Shown: positions 31,864 to 40,266 of the stretch, piece by piece
Layout of the letters: each line of letters opens with the position of its first letter
Numbering within the stretch: the first letter of the stretch is position 1
DNA from: 2-01-FULL-39-28 sp964436165
GTDB taxonomy: Bacteria > Patescibacteriota > Minisyncoccia > 2-02-FULL-40-12 > GWA2-44-9
Reading direction: 5' to 3'
Assembly (NCBI GenBank): GCA_964436165.1
Contig: CAYTBY010000002.1
Location: forward strand, 1-64,000
DNA length: 64,000 nucleotides
The notes under the pieces: generated by a model
The model's input: the letters and a program-made list of their open reading frames with translations, nothing else
Told to the model about the DNA's origin: nothing
The model's database searches: none
Position numbers and translations under genes: made by a program

Positions 31864-32908
31864 TCCCCAATCAAATGAGAAATCCGGCGTTTTAAAAAGC
31901 GTTGATTTTATTAATGATCAGCTGTCTGATGAAATTGAGATAGCTGATCATACAATACAAGAAATTGAAAAAGGATTAACTCAAATAGAAAAAGATAACC
32001 CCAACGAAGCTAAAAGATTAAGAAAAAAATTTATTAAAAAATTAAAGAAATATACTTTGGCATTTTCTCTTGCTTCAAGTATTACTGCCGGAGGGCTTAC
32101 TGCAAATTACGAACGAACCAGATACGAAGTACAGGAAAAAAAAGGTGGAACAAGGGTTGAATATATTCATGAGGATAAAGAAACGACGGATATATTGGAA
32201 TACCTTTCGGGCCGGAAAGAGCTTGACCGAAGCATCAGGTCCAAGTTAGCCAAAGCCTCGTTACTTAAATGGCTAGCCGATTTAAATATTGATTTTCCAC
32301 TTAATTTACAAGACCTGGAAGAACCTTTATTTATTAAAACCATTTGTAATATACTAAGAACCCAAGACCCCTCTAGACCCACAACCTCTCGTCTTGAAGA
32401 AATAGCATCGGAGATAGAGTCTAAAGATTTTTTAAATATGTTTATTCCTGAAAAAATGGATCTGGGGCCAGATATTTATAATATTTTGTGGGAGATTGAA
32501 AATATGGCAGGAAATCCTAGAATAAGATGGGGAATTACAGATGCTTTATACAATAAAATAACTTCAGATACGATGCACTCAGATGCCTACTATAATCCAT
32601 TAAATAATACTATGTATATCGGCATACCGAATACATCAACCAGCTGGACTCCCGTGCGGCAATTTCTTGGAGAATCAGCCCATGGCATACAGGCAACTGA
32701 TCCCTTTAAGTTTTTGACAGGACTAATTAAAAATACTGCCATATTTACTGAAAATATTTATAAAACTAAAGATATTATTAGTGCTTACGATAAAACATAT
32801 GAGACACCCGGAACTCTTGAGCACGAGGCCCATAGCGTTATAGCGCCTAAACTAGAAGATAAGATTAAGATAGCCGAGAAAACTTGGGAAAGTAGATCGC
32901 CTCGTTAA
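31844..32908 (+). CDS. Hypothetical protein, 354 residues, one membrane helix
   Basis: No family recognised. Charged N-terminal helical region (residues 1-65), one hydrophobic helix at about 68-85 (YTLAFSLASSITAGGL), then a large globular part. FLGESAHGIQATDP (about 275) and EHEAHSVIAP (about 325) contain E-x-x-H and H-E-x-H patterns that recall gluzincin-type proteases, but not the standard HExxH order, so no activity is claimed. It overlaps lysS by 20 bp and precedes a 35-residue ORF and serS. Confidence 0.65.
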   Translation: MNSEIINPQSNEKSGVLKSVDFINDQLSDEIEIADHTIQEIEKGLTQIEKDNPNEAKRLRKKFIKKLKKYTLAFSLASSITAGGLTANYERTRYEVQEKKGGTRVEYIHEDKETTDILEYLSGRKELDRSIRSKLAKASLLKWLADLNIDFPLNLQDLEEPLFIKTICNILRTQDPSRPTTSRLEEIASEIESKDFLNMFIPEKMDLGPDIYNILWEIENMAGNPRIRWGITDALYNKITSDTMHSDAYYNPLNNTMYIGIPNTSTSWTPVRQFLGESAHGIQATDPFKFLTGLIKNTAIFTENIYKTKDIISAYDKTYETPGTLEHEAHSVIAPKLEDKIKIAEKTWESRSPR

Positions 32909-32911
32909 TAA

Positions 32912-33019
32912 ATGAACTCAAATAATATAAAAGAATATGTTAGACTTTTAAAGAGTATCTTGGATATGGCAGTATTGGAGTTAAGGGCACTTCAAAAAGA
33001 AATAAAAAAAGAAGATTAA
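32912..33019 (+). CDS. Possible 35-residue helical peptide
   Basis: Short ORF filling the gap before serS: MNSNNIKEYVRLLKSILDMA then VLELRALQKEIKKED, an amphipathic helix with a charged end. No Shine-Dalgarno. It starts 3 nt after the upstream stop and ends 3 nt before serS, which is the main support. May be spurious. Confidence 0.35.
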   Translation: MNSNNIKEYVRLLKSILDMAVLELRALQKEIKKED

Positions 33020-33022
33020 AAT

Positions 33023-34270
33023 ATGCTGGACATTAAATTCATCCGACAAAATTTAGACGAAGTTAAAAAAAGCATTGCCGAGAGGGGAATGAATGTTGAT
33101 GTGGATGAACTCCTCGGCTTAGATGAAAGAAGGCGAATTTTAGTACAGAAGATAGGCGAATCTAGGGCAGCAAGAAACGTAAGTTCTGTTCTGGGGATAT
33201 CGCAAGAGCAAATAGAGAAAATGAGAACTTTGGGTGATGAGATAGCCAAGCTGGAGAAAGAACTCAAAGACGTGGAAGTTTATTATTCTGAACTTCTCAA
33301 AAAGGTTCCTAATATTATCCATCCTGACGTTCCAAGGGGCGGGGAAGAAGATTTTCAAGTCATGGAAGAACAGGGCAAAAAACCTGAATTAAATTTTAAA
33401 CCAAAAGACCACGAAACTTTAATGCTCGATCTCGATCTTATTGACTTTGAACGGGGGGCAAAAGTTACCGGAAATAAATTTTATTTTGCCAAAAACGATC
33501 TGGTTCGCCTGAATCAAGCCCTCCTTAATTACGGCATAGATATTGCTACCAAGCATGGATATGTTCTCGTAGAAACCCCGGATTTAGCTAAAAACGAGGT
33601 TCTAGCGGGTATTGGCTTTAATCCAAGGGGTGAAGCCGAAGATCAGATATACGTTGTTGAAAAGACCGATTTGGGGTTAATCGCTACGGCAGAAATAACC
33701 ATGGGCGGATACCATGCCGATGAGATTCTTGACCTATCAGATGGACCTAAAAAATACGTTGCTCTTTCGCATTGTTTTCGTAAAGAGGCGGGAGCATACG
33801 GAAAAGAATCCAAAGGATTGTTCAGAGTTCATCAATTCACAAAATTAGAGATGTTCGTTTATTGTAGGCCGGAAGATTCTGAAAAATTGCATCAAGAAGT
33901 ATTAAATATTGAGAAAGAAATAGTCGATGGCCTAGACTTGCATTATCGGGTGATAGATACCGCTTCGGGCGATCTGGGTGCGCCGGCTTACCGTAAGTTT
34001 GATATTGAGGCCTGGCTACCGGCTAAAAATGGCTATGGGGAAATTACAAGCACATCTAACTGTACCGACTATCAAGCTCGCCGGCTCAATATTCGTTATC
34101 GGCAGAAAGACGGCGATGTCCAGTTTGTCCACACCTTGAACGGTACGGCTGTTGTTTCAAGCCGTTTTCCAGTAGCGATTTTTGAGAATCATCAGACCAA
34201 AGACGGTACAGTAAATATTCCGAAAGTTCTACAAAAATACCTAGGCGATGTTGAAGAAATAAAGGGATAA
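33023..34270 (+). CDS. serS: Seryl-tRNA synthetase
   Basis: Charges tRNA-Ser. 415 residues: N-terminal antiparallel coiled-coil tRNA-binding arm (about 30-105) and class II core with motif 2 YVALSHCFRKEAGAYGKESKGLFRVHQF and motif 3 NGTAVVSSRFPVAIFENHQ. Full-length and intact. Part of the lysS-serS-ftsQ block; ftsQ starts 4 nt after its stop. Confidence 0.96.
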   Translation: MLDIKFIRQNLDEVKKSIAERGMNVDVDELLGLDERRRILVQKIGESRAARNVSSVLGISQEQIEKMRTLGDEIAKLEKELKDVEVYYSELLKKVPNIIHPDVPRGGEEDFQVMEEQGKKPELNFKPKDHETLMLDLDLIDFERGAKVTGNKFYFAKNDLVRLNQALLNYGIDIATKHGYVLVETPDLAKNEVLAGIGFNPRGEAEDQIYVVEKTDLGLIATAEITMGGYHADEILDLSDGPKKYVALSHCFRKEAGAYGKESKGLFRVHQFTKLEMFVYCRPEDSEKLHQEVLNIEKEIVDGLDLHYRVIDTASGDLGAPAYRKFDIEAWLPAKNGYGEITSTSNCTDYQARRLNIRYRQKDGDVQFVHTLNGTAVVSSRFPVAIFENHQTKDGTVNIPKVLQKYLGDVEEIKG

Positions 34271-34274
34271 ATAA

Positions 34275-35084
34275 ATGTCGAGAGGAATTCATTCCACATA
34301 CAACCCTTACGGTAAGAATTTGGCGCGCCAAAAACAGCGCCGTTTTTTTCTTAAAATATTTGGTATTGCAATAATGTTTTTAATTTTGGCCGTTTCTGCG
34401 ATCTATCTATTATTTTTCTCCTCTTGGATGAGGATTGAGGAAATAAACCTAAACGGCTTGAGAACAATCGAATCGGCAGAGATATTTTCCATTATAGATT
34501 CATTAAAAGATCAGACATTCTTTGGAAAATTAGAGTTAAAACCCCAACTGAATATATTATTTTTCGACGATAAGTATTTGAGCGATAAAATTACCAGAGA
34601 ATATACGGTCATAGAAAATGTCGAAATACTGAAAGAATTTCCCCACAAGTTAGTTGTAAATATAAAAGAAAGAACTCCAATCGGGACTTGGTGTTTATCG
34701 GGTGAGTGTTATTACTTTGATAATTCCGGAACTCTTTGGGGCAAGGCCCTGCGATCTTCCGGCTCGCTTCTTCTAAGCGTTGATGATCTGCGGGTATTTA
34801 ATGATCCAGTCAAAATAGTAGATATGAAAACATTCAGACCGATAATCGAGTCAGTCAACGGTCTCGATACGGCTGGGCTTAAAATAACAAAAGTTGAGAT
34901 TCCAGAAGGGTCAATAGGCGATTTTCGGCTGTATTCGACCAATGGATATTATCTGATGTTTAACAATGAAACTAAAATAACTAAGCAGACAAAAATTTTA
35001 AAAATATTACTCGACGAAAAAGGAACAGATTTTAACCCAACCTATATAGACCTAAGGATCGAGGGAAGGATTTACTATAAATAG
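34275..35084 (+). CDS. ftsQ: FtsQ-like POTRA division protein
   Basis: 269 residues: short basic cytoplasmic tail, one membrane helix (about 30-52), a POTRA domain (MRIEEINLNGLRTIESAEIFSII, about 55-125), then the beta domain with YYFDNSGTLWGKAL typical of FtsQ/DivIB. Acts in the divisome. It is separated from the usual ftsA/ftsZ neighbours and lies directly after serS. A polypeptide of similar topology could be another POTRA protein, but FtsQ is the best fit. Confidence 0.8.
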   Translation: MSRGIHSTYNPYGKNLARQKQRRFFLKIFGIAIMFLILAVSAIYLLFFSSWMRIEEINLNGLRTIESAEIFSIIDSLKDQTFFGKLELKPQLNILFFDDKYLSDKITREYTVIENVEILKEFPHKLVVNIKERTPIGTWCLSGECYYFDNSGTLWGKALRSSGSLLLSVDDLRVFNDPVKIVDMKTFRPIIESVNGLDTAGLKITKVEIPEGSIGDFRLYSTNGYYLMFNNETKITKQTKILKILLDEKGTDFNPTYIDLRIEGRIYYK

Positions 35085-35173
35085 TCCATTGGCTGTTACG
35101 CAATCATAAAAGGCATACATTGACTTTTATGATTTTTTAAATTATAATTAATACTTTGCTTATCTATAATAAT

Positions 35174-36982
35174 ATGGAGATTCGAAATATTGCAATTATT
35201 GCACACGTGGATCACGGCAAGACAACTTTAACCGATGCCTTAATGAAGCAGACTGGCATGGTTGAGGAAGGTTTTAGCATGGATGTAAATGCGCTCGAAA
35301 AAGAGCGTGGTATTACGATATATTCAAAAAATGCCTCTCTTTTTTATCGGGATACCAAGATCAATATTGTTGATACGCCTGGCCATGCTGATTTTGGTTC
35401 TGAAGTAGAGCGAGTTTTGCGTTCAATAGATTCGGTGTTGCTTGTTGTTGACGCCCAGGAAGGGCCAATGCCCCAGACAAAATTTGTTCTCAAAAAATCA
35501 TTAGAGCTCGGATTAAAACCAATTGTTATTATAAATAAAATAGATAAGCCGGCGGCCAATCCTGATTCAGCTCATGAAAAGGTTCTCGAGTTATTTATGG
35601 ATTTGGGTGCTAATAATGATCAGCTTGACTTTAAAACCGTCTATACGATTGGTCGTGAAGGAATTGCTAAACTCAAATTAACCGATGAATCCAAAGACCT
35701 GCCTACCGGACAGGCAGGCCTTTCACCATTACTCGACCTGATAATCAGAGAAGTCCCTCCAGCCCCTTCTGATACCTCTTTGCCATTAAGATTCCAGCCG
35801 TTTAATTTGGCTTATGATAACTTTTTGGGACGGCTAGGAATCGGCAGAGTCTATGAAGGAACTATTAAAGTAGGGGATAGCGTTTTTATAAAAAAACCTA
35901 CTGGTGAAACTAGGGGCGGGAAGATTACAAAATTATTTACATTTCACGGAATGGAAAGAAGGGAAGCGTCAGAGGCCTTAGCCGGAGATATAGTGATGCT
36001 GGCCGGGCTACCTGATATTTATATCGGAGAAACAGTCTGCGCTAATCAGGACCAGGAACCCCTTTCAGCCATAAGAATTGACGAACCGACCATATCTTTG
36101 AACTTTTTAGTTAACGATTCACCGTTTGCCGGAAGAGACGGCAAGTTTGTTACCGGCCGTCAAATAAGGGAACGTTTAGAAAGAGAACTTGAAGTCAATG
36201 TCGGTTTAAAAGTAGATTTTTCTTCTTCGGATTATTTCAAAGTTTACGGCCGAGGCGAGCTTCATGTCGCAATACTACTTGAGAACATGAGACGAGAAGG
36301 ATATGAGATGCAAGTTTCCCAGCCTCAGGTAATTATTAAGGAAATAAATGGTGAGCGTGTTGAACCGTTTGAAGAAGCTATTGTGGATGTACCGGAGAAT
36401 CTGTCGGGGACAGTTATTCAAAAGATGGGCAAGCGGTCAGGTCGGATGATGTTAATGGAACAATATCACGGTGAAGTTCGCCTTACTTTTGAAATACCAA
36501 CTCGAGGTCTGCTTGGCCTTCGAAACGAATTCATGGTTGATACGAAGGGGGAGGGAATACTGTCGAGCCGGTTTATAGAATTCAGGCCCCATGTCGGGGA
36601 AATTAGAAGAAGGGTCACCGGTTCAATGGTTTCTATGGAAACAGGTAAGACCCTTGCTTTCTCTCTGTTTAACCTCCAAGAAAGAGGTACATTATATATT
36701 GATCCAAATACGGAGGTTTATGAAGGCATGGTTATCGGCAATGTTTCTAAAGGCCACGATATGACCGTAAATCCGATTAAGGGTAAAAAATTAACTAACA
36801 TGCGAGCGGCCGGTTCGGATGAAAATATTTTACTTAATCCGCCAGTGCCGGTTACCTTAGAGGGCGGACTTGAAATAATGGCCGAAGATGAGTATCTCGA
36901 AGTTACTCCCAAAAATATCCGTTTGCGAAAAAAATATCTGACCGAAGTTGACCGAATTCGAGCTGAAAGATCGACTCAATGA
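35174..36982 (+). CDS. typA: Ribosome-associated GTPase BipA/TypA
   Basis: Translational GTPase of the EF-G/LepA group. About 602 residues: G1 HVDHGKTTL, G2 around EKERGITI, G3 DTPGHADFG, G4 INKID, then domains II, III, V and the TypA C-terminal domain (ISVG-type LRKKYLTEVDR end). Residues at about 178-184 (LPTGQAG) are a palindrome-encoded insertion (35698-35718). ATG 35174 is chosen over TTG 35156; a TGC-TTATCT box ends 8 nt before it, predicting a leaderless start. Confidence 0.95.
   Translation: MEIRNIAIIAHVDHGKTTLTDALMKQTGMVEEGFSMDVNALEKERGITIYSKNASLFYRDTKINIVDTPGHADFGSEVERVLRSIDSVLLVVDAQEGPMPQTKFVLKKSLELGLKPIVIINKIDKPAANPDSAHEKVLELFMDLGANNDQLDFKTVYTIGREGIAKLKLTDESKDLPTGQAGLSPLLDLIIREVPPAPSDTSLPLRFQPFNLAYDNFLGRLGIGRVYEGTIKVGDSVFIKKPTGETRGGKITKLFTFHGMERREASEALAGDIVMLAGLPDIYIGETVCANQDQEPLSAIRIDEPTISLNFLVNDSPFAGRDGKFVTGRQIRERLERELEVNVGLKVDFSSSDYFKVYGRGELHVAILLENMRREGYEMQVSQPQVIIKEINGERVEPFEEAIVDVPENLSGTVIQKMGKRSGRMMLMEQYHGEVRLTFEIPTRGLLGLRNEFMVDTKGEGILSSRFIEFRPHVGEIRRRVTGSMVSMETGKTLAFSLFNLQERGTLYIDPNTEVYEGMVIGNVSKGHDMTVNPIKGKKLTNMRAAGSDENILLNPPVPVTLEGGLEIMAEDEYLEVTPKNIRLRKKYLTEVDRIRAERSTQ
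35698..35718 (+). repeat. 21-bp palindromic insertion in typA
   Basis: Arms CCTGCCT / AGGCAGG around a 7-nt centre. The reverse complement of exactly the same 21 bases occurs at 39668-39688 in an unrelated minus-strand gene, and both are read as LPTGQAG. Confidence 0.9.
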
Positions 36983-37233
36983 GCAAAATACTCTCGGCTT
37001 CAGCCCATTCAGGGCACGCCAAATCCATTCATGGACTAAAGCCTGCGTATTTTTGCTGCGGGTATTAAATGACGTTCTATCCTCGTAAACATCGAGACAT
37101 ACCAATAGTTCTCAATATTCCGCTACCTATCGGGCGGAATCAGTATGCTTATTATCAAACGGTCTAGTCAGGTAGACTTTTTATTAAAACAGTGTTATCA
37201 TATACGCAGTTTTGAGTTCATTCACAAGGAGTA
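36983..37233 (+). promoter_or_regulatory. Intergenic region with hairpins and promoter
   Basis: Holds an imperfect AGCAAAATAC/GTATTTTTGCT repeat (about 36981-37060), a hairpin ATTCCGC/GCGGAAT (37117-37140) and a -35/-10 pair TAGACT (37173-37178), 17 nt, TATCAT (37196-37201) for the next gene. No ORF of note. Confidence 0.6.
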
Positions 37234-38244
37234 ATGATGATAACTAATCCTAGACAAGTTAGGCTTGGCTTTATTGGCTGCGGTGGTCATTCTGGTAGGC
37301 ATGCGGATGTTGTTATGAAAATGTCTCATGATTATCGAATCGCTGGTGCTTTTGACCTAAAGAATGATATTGTAGATAATTTTATAAAATCGAGAAAAGC
37401 TTATCCTTGTTATGTTGAAAGTCGTGACTTAGAAAAGTTTTTATCGATATCTGAAATTGAGGCAGTTCTGATAGGTACACCCCACAAGTTCCATTTAGAA
37501 CAAGCTGAAGCTGCTGTAAGGGCTGGTAAGCACGTTCTGTGCGAGAAACCTCTTTGGGAGGGTCATGGTGGCGAGAAAGACTTTAAACGTATTTTCCGAG
37601 AAGCAGCCGAGAAGAAGCTAGTATTCTCGAGTTGTCATTTAAGACGCTACGAAAAAGAGTATATGTATGTGAAAGAGCACATTGGTGACTATTTTGAAAG
37701 ATTCGGCCAGGCTTTGGAGTTTCGCTTTCAGTTTTTCTACCATGAGCCTAGTACGGGTTGGAAGATGAATGATTCTTTACTTTTAGACCACATGAATCAC
37801 GAAATAGACCTTGTTCATTTCATGTTTGGTCACAGTCCTACTCATTTCTGGAGACTTTCACATGGCTTCGATGAGTATCGGGTGGCTGGCAGAACCGAGA
37901 ACGGTCTAGCAATCTGGTTCACTGGCTATCGCAAACTCAAGAGCCACACATTCCGTAATGAGCTTGAACTGATATTCGAGAGAGGCAGAATCAGAACAGA
38001 AGTTGTTCTTAATAGCACCACGGGAATGGTAAGCTCTCAGGTTTCGGAAGTTTCTTTCGAAGATGATAGTGAAAACGTCACCCGATTTCGTGCTCATTCC
38101 TATGATGACGCTCTTGTTGGAGTTATGACTAATTTCGCCGATGCAATCCGTGGCAGAGACGAAAGCTATCTAACAACTCAAGATATGCTGTGTAATACAA
38201 CTATCTGTAATGACCTGATTGTTAACGAATACGGAAACACATAA
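37234..38244 (+). CDS. Gfo/Idh/MocA-family oxidoreductase
   Basis: NAD(P)-dependent dehydrogenase of sugars or related compounds; 336 residues. Rossmann motif GFIGCGGHSGRHADVV at the N-terminus, IGTPHKFHLEQAEAAVRAGKHVLCEKPLW with the catalytic EKP lysine, and a C-terminal substrate domain with DHMNHEIDLVHFMFG. Substrate not predictable. AAGGAG precedes the ATG; promoter at 37173-37201. It forms a two-gene unit with the small Cys-containing protein downstream. Confidence 0.9.
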   Translation: MMITNPRQVRLGFIGCGGHSGRHADVVMKMSHDYRIAGAFDLKNDIVDNFIKSRKAYPCYVESRDLEKFLSISEIEAVLIGTPHKFHLEQAEAAVRAGKHVLCEKPLWEGHGGEKDFKRIFREAAEKKLVFSSCHLRRYEKEYMYVKEHIGDYFERFGQALEFRFQFFYHEPSTGWKMNDSLLLDHMNHEIDLVHFMFGHSPTHFWRLSHGFDEYRVAGRTENGLAIWFTGYRKLKSHTFRNELELIFERGRIRTEVVLNSTTGMVSSQVSEVSFEDDSENVTRFRAHSYDDALVGVMTNFADAIRGRDESYLTTQDMLCNTTICNDLIVNEYGNT

Positions 38245-38251
38245 GGAGGTC

Positions 38252-38449
38252 ATGATGCAAATCTCGACAGCTAAACTCATAGAGAAAATGGTTAGGGCAA
38301 AAGTAAAACTGGAAGGTTCTAGGATGAGCCACAAAGACAGCTGTCCTGTCGAAAGCGACCCAGAAGGATATGCTCCTTGTAACTGTGGGGCTTCAAAAAC
38401 AAATTCAGCTATCGATGCCGCTATTAGAGAGTTAAACATCGAGGACTAG
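38252..38449 (+). CDS. Small Cys-rich helical protein, about 65 residues
   Basis: Starts at ATG 38252 or 38255, directly after a perfect AAGGAGGT Shine-Dalgarno. Sequence MMQISTAKLIEKMVRAKVKL then a loop with DSCPVES and YAPCNCGAS (three Cys, possible metal site), then a helix. No family recognised. Placed 7 nt after the oxidoreductase, with a terminator at 38469, so the pair is one transcript. Confidence 0.7.
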   Translation: MMQISTAKLIEKMVRAKVKLEGSRMSHKDSCPVESDPEGYAPCNCGASKTNSAIDAAIRELNIED

Positions 38450-38468
38450 TTTTTATAAGTCAGATACG

Positions 38469-38492
38469 CCGACCAATGTGAGTCGGCTTTTT
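38469..38492 (+). terminator. Terminator after oxidoreductase unit
   Basis: GCCGAC / GTCGGC stem followed by TTTTTC. Confidence 0.85.
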
Positions 38493-38548
38493 CTTTTTTC
38501 AAATAATAGTTAGTGGTAAGGTGGGGTAAAAATTGATAAGATTAGCCT

Positions 38549-39070
38549 ATGTCAGAAGAGTTATCAACAAAAAATATGACCTCCGTTGATGTCATTGATT
38601 TATACACCAGGTTAGAAAATATCGGCATCAAAATCTGGATTGATGGTGGTTGGGCTGTCGATGCTCTTCTTGAAAAAGAAACTCGTAATCATAGTGATTT
38701 GGATATAGCCATTCAACGTAAGGATATTTTTCAATTTCGTGAATACCTGCAGACGCAAGGATACCAGGAGATAGAACGAGATGAAAATAAAAAATGGGAC
38801 TTTGTTCTTGCAGATACCAAAGGACATGAGATTGATGTTCATTCCTTTACTCTTGATAGTGGCGGTCTTATTGTAGAGAAAGACGAATATCCTGATGGTT
38901 CACTTGATGGACTCGGAGTTGTGGGCGGGCATATAGTTAGATGTGTTGCCCCTAAATACTTGGTTCGATTTCATACAAGACACCAGCCCAAAGAAAAAGA
39001 TTATAAAGACGTTCAAGCACTATGTAATAAGTTTGGCATAGAACAACCAGAAGGATATAAACTCAAATGA
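38549..39070 (+). CDS. LinA/ANT(2'')-type nucleotidyltransferase
   Basis: 173 residues resembling lincosamide/aminoglycoside nucleotidyltransferases: IWIDGGWAVDALLEKETRNHSDLDIAI has the GGW and paired D-x-D metal ligands, HEIDVHSF the third acidic residue, and the C-terminal KYLVRFHTRHQPKEKDYKDV segment is typical of the family. Members adenylylate antibiotics or other small molecules. The natural substrate here is unknown, and resistance cannot be inferred from sequence alone. Confidence 0.85.
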   Translation: MSEELSTKNMTSVDVIDLYTRLENIGIKIWIDGGWAVDALLEKETRNHSDLDIAIQRKDIFQFREYLQTQGYQEIERDENKKWDFVLADTKGHEIDVHSFTLDSGGLIVEKDEYPDGSLDGLGVVGGHIVRCVAPKYLVRFHTRHQPKEKDYKDVQALCNKFGIEQPEGYKLK

Positions 39071-39098
39071 AAATTAGATTTTGTGTGTCGGCTATTTA

Positions 39099-39126
39099 AA
39101 AACCTAGATAAAACCTGGGTTTTTGT
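39099..39126 (+). terminator. Terminator after nucleotidyltransferase gene
   Basis: AACCTAG / CTGGGTT stem (one G-T pair) followed by TTTTGTGTTTTT. Confidence 0.75.
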
Positions 39127-39200
39127 GTTTTTGCCGTGAGGTATGTTGAGGAGGTTAAGGCTTCATGCAAATAATACATAGCTGTTTATTTCCAGCGTAG

Positions 39201-39400
39201 CCCCGCCTCATCTGAATCATTGGACGAATAGCCAGTCCTTAAGGAGTGAGGATGATATTTTCCTGGGAACCATTCGGGGTGGTCTGGAACGGCTAGCAAG
39301 CCGCATGGCCAGACCGGGGAGTTCCCGAATGGTCAGAGAAAATGAATCCGAACGACTATAAGGACTCTATGAGGAACTAGATGATGAAGATGAGACGGGG
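39201..39400. ncRNA. Candidate structured RNA or long imperfect hairpin
   Basis: About 200 nt with nested helices: CCCCG-c-CTCATCT-ga-ATCAT (39201-39220) with ATGAT-ga-AGATGAG-a-CGGGG (39381-39400), AGTCCTTA with TAAGGACT (39234-39241 / 39359-39366), ACCATTCGGG with CCCGAATGGT (39269-39278 / 39324-39333), GGTCTGG with CCAGACC, and a CGGCT-AGCA-AGCCG tip. No known RNA family is recognised; strand is undetermined. GAGGAGG (39148-39154) precedes an 11-codon ORF upstream on the plus strand. Confidence 0.6.
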
Positions 39401-39414
39401 TGGGAGCGGTAAAT

Positions 39415-40176
39415 TTAATAAATTTTTTTTAACCAAAACTCGTTTTCCCATTCCCAGAGATCTTTGCAGGCCAGGAAGGCCTTGATGTCTTCTGGAAAAG
39501 TCGTAATTTCTTTTATTTCATACTCGCCCTGCATTGGACCCCATTCATGGATGCAATTTTTATCTTTATCATTCCGTATTTTTTCCCGTCCGCCTTTATC
39601 GCGAAGGGTGGCGGTGCATTTTTGACAATGCCGCGACTGGTCTACTCTAAATATCCAGCGGGTGAGGCCTGCCTGTCCGGTAGGCAGGGGAGGCATGTTG
39701 GGGTCTTCCCGCAGGGCTTCAATATAGGCCGAGGTTTGCATGGAGTAGTCGCGATAGATGGCGATGGAGGTTTTTATGTCTAGGACACCTAGCTTACCAT
39801 TTATTTCCGCTAAAACATCCATCGTGCCGGCAAAATGATGTTTTTTAGACACAACTCGTTCTTCTATTTTGTGGACAACGATTTCATTTTTTGAATAAAA
39901 ATCCATGAAAGCCGAAATGGCCGGCTTGATTGATTCAGGAATTACTACCGGGTCTTTTCTTAATATTGCCTCAATCGTTTCGTGGATAAGAGTGCCTTCT
40001 TCGGCTGATTTGGCTTTAATAGCTTCGCCGGTTTTAAAATCAGGCAAGCTAGCATAGTACATGTACAAAGCCGGCTTGGCTTTAATCCCGACAATGGCAG
40101 TAACTCTTGGATACCAAACATCATCAATTGTATAGCCATTGGCATTTTTGAAGTTGTCTATGTTCGAGTACCACAT
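39415..40176 (-). CDS. PD-(D/E)XK nuclease-like protein
   Basis: 253 residues with a RecB/Cas4-like nuclease core: GTLIHETIEAIL (motif His), HHFAGTMDVLAEINGKLGVLDIKTS (D...DxK) and DYSMQTSAYIEAL (Q/Y motif). A zinc-like patch CQKCTATL...CIHEW follows. An in-frame 21-bp palindrome (39668-39688) inserts LPTGQAG just after the core. Likely acts on DNA ends in repair or phage-related processing; the exact role is unknown. It ends next to the structured RNA candidate. Confidence 0.8.
   Translation of the reverse strand: MWYSNIDNFKNANGYTIDDVWYPRVTAIVGIKAKPALYMYYASLPDFKTGEAIKAKSAEEGTLIHETIEAILRKDPVVIPESIKPAISAFMDFYSKNEIVVHKIEERVVSKKHHFAGTMDVLAEINGKLGVLDIKTSIAIYRDYSMQTSAYIEALREDPNMPPLPTGQAGLTRWIFRVDQSRHCQKCTATLRDKGGREKIRNDKDKNCIHEWGPMQGEYEIKEITTFPEDIKAFLACKDLWEWENEFWLKKIY
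39668..39688 (-). repeat. 21-bp palindromic insertion in nuclease gene
   Basis: Exact reverse complement of the insertion in typA (35698-35718). On the coding strand both encode LPTGQAG. Confidence 0.9.
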
Positions 40177-40206
40177 GTGATACTATATTTTTTCAGAAAA
40201 ATAGCT

Positions 40207-40235
40207 TTGACACAAGCGCTTAATTATCCTAAATT
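40207..40235 (+). promoter_or_regulatory. Promoter for glutamate dehydrogenase gene
   Basis: TTGACA (40207-40212), 17 nt, TAAATT (40230-40235). Confidence 0.75.
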
Positions 40236-40266
40236 ATCCCCAGAACATTGAAATAGGGGATTGGCA

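Noticed and set aside
39201..39400. RNase P, tmRNA, SRP or 6S RNA
   Set aside because: None of their conserved core words could be found on either strand.
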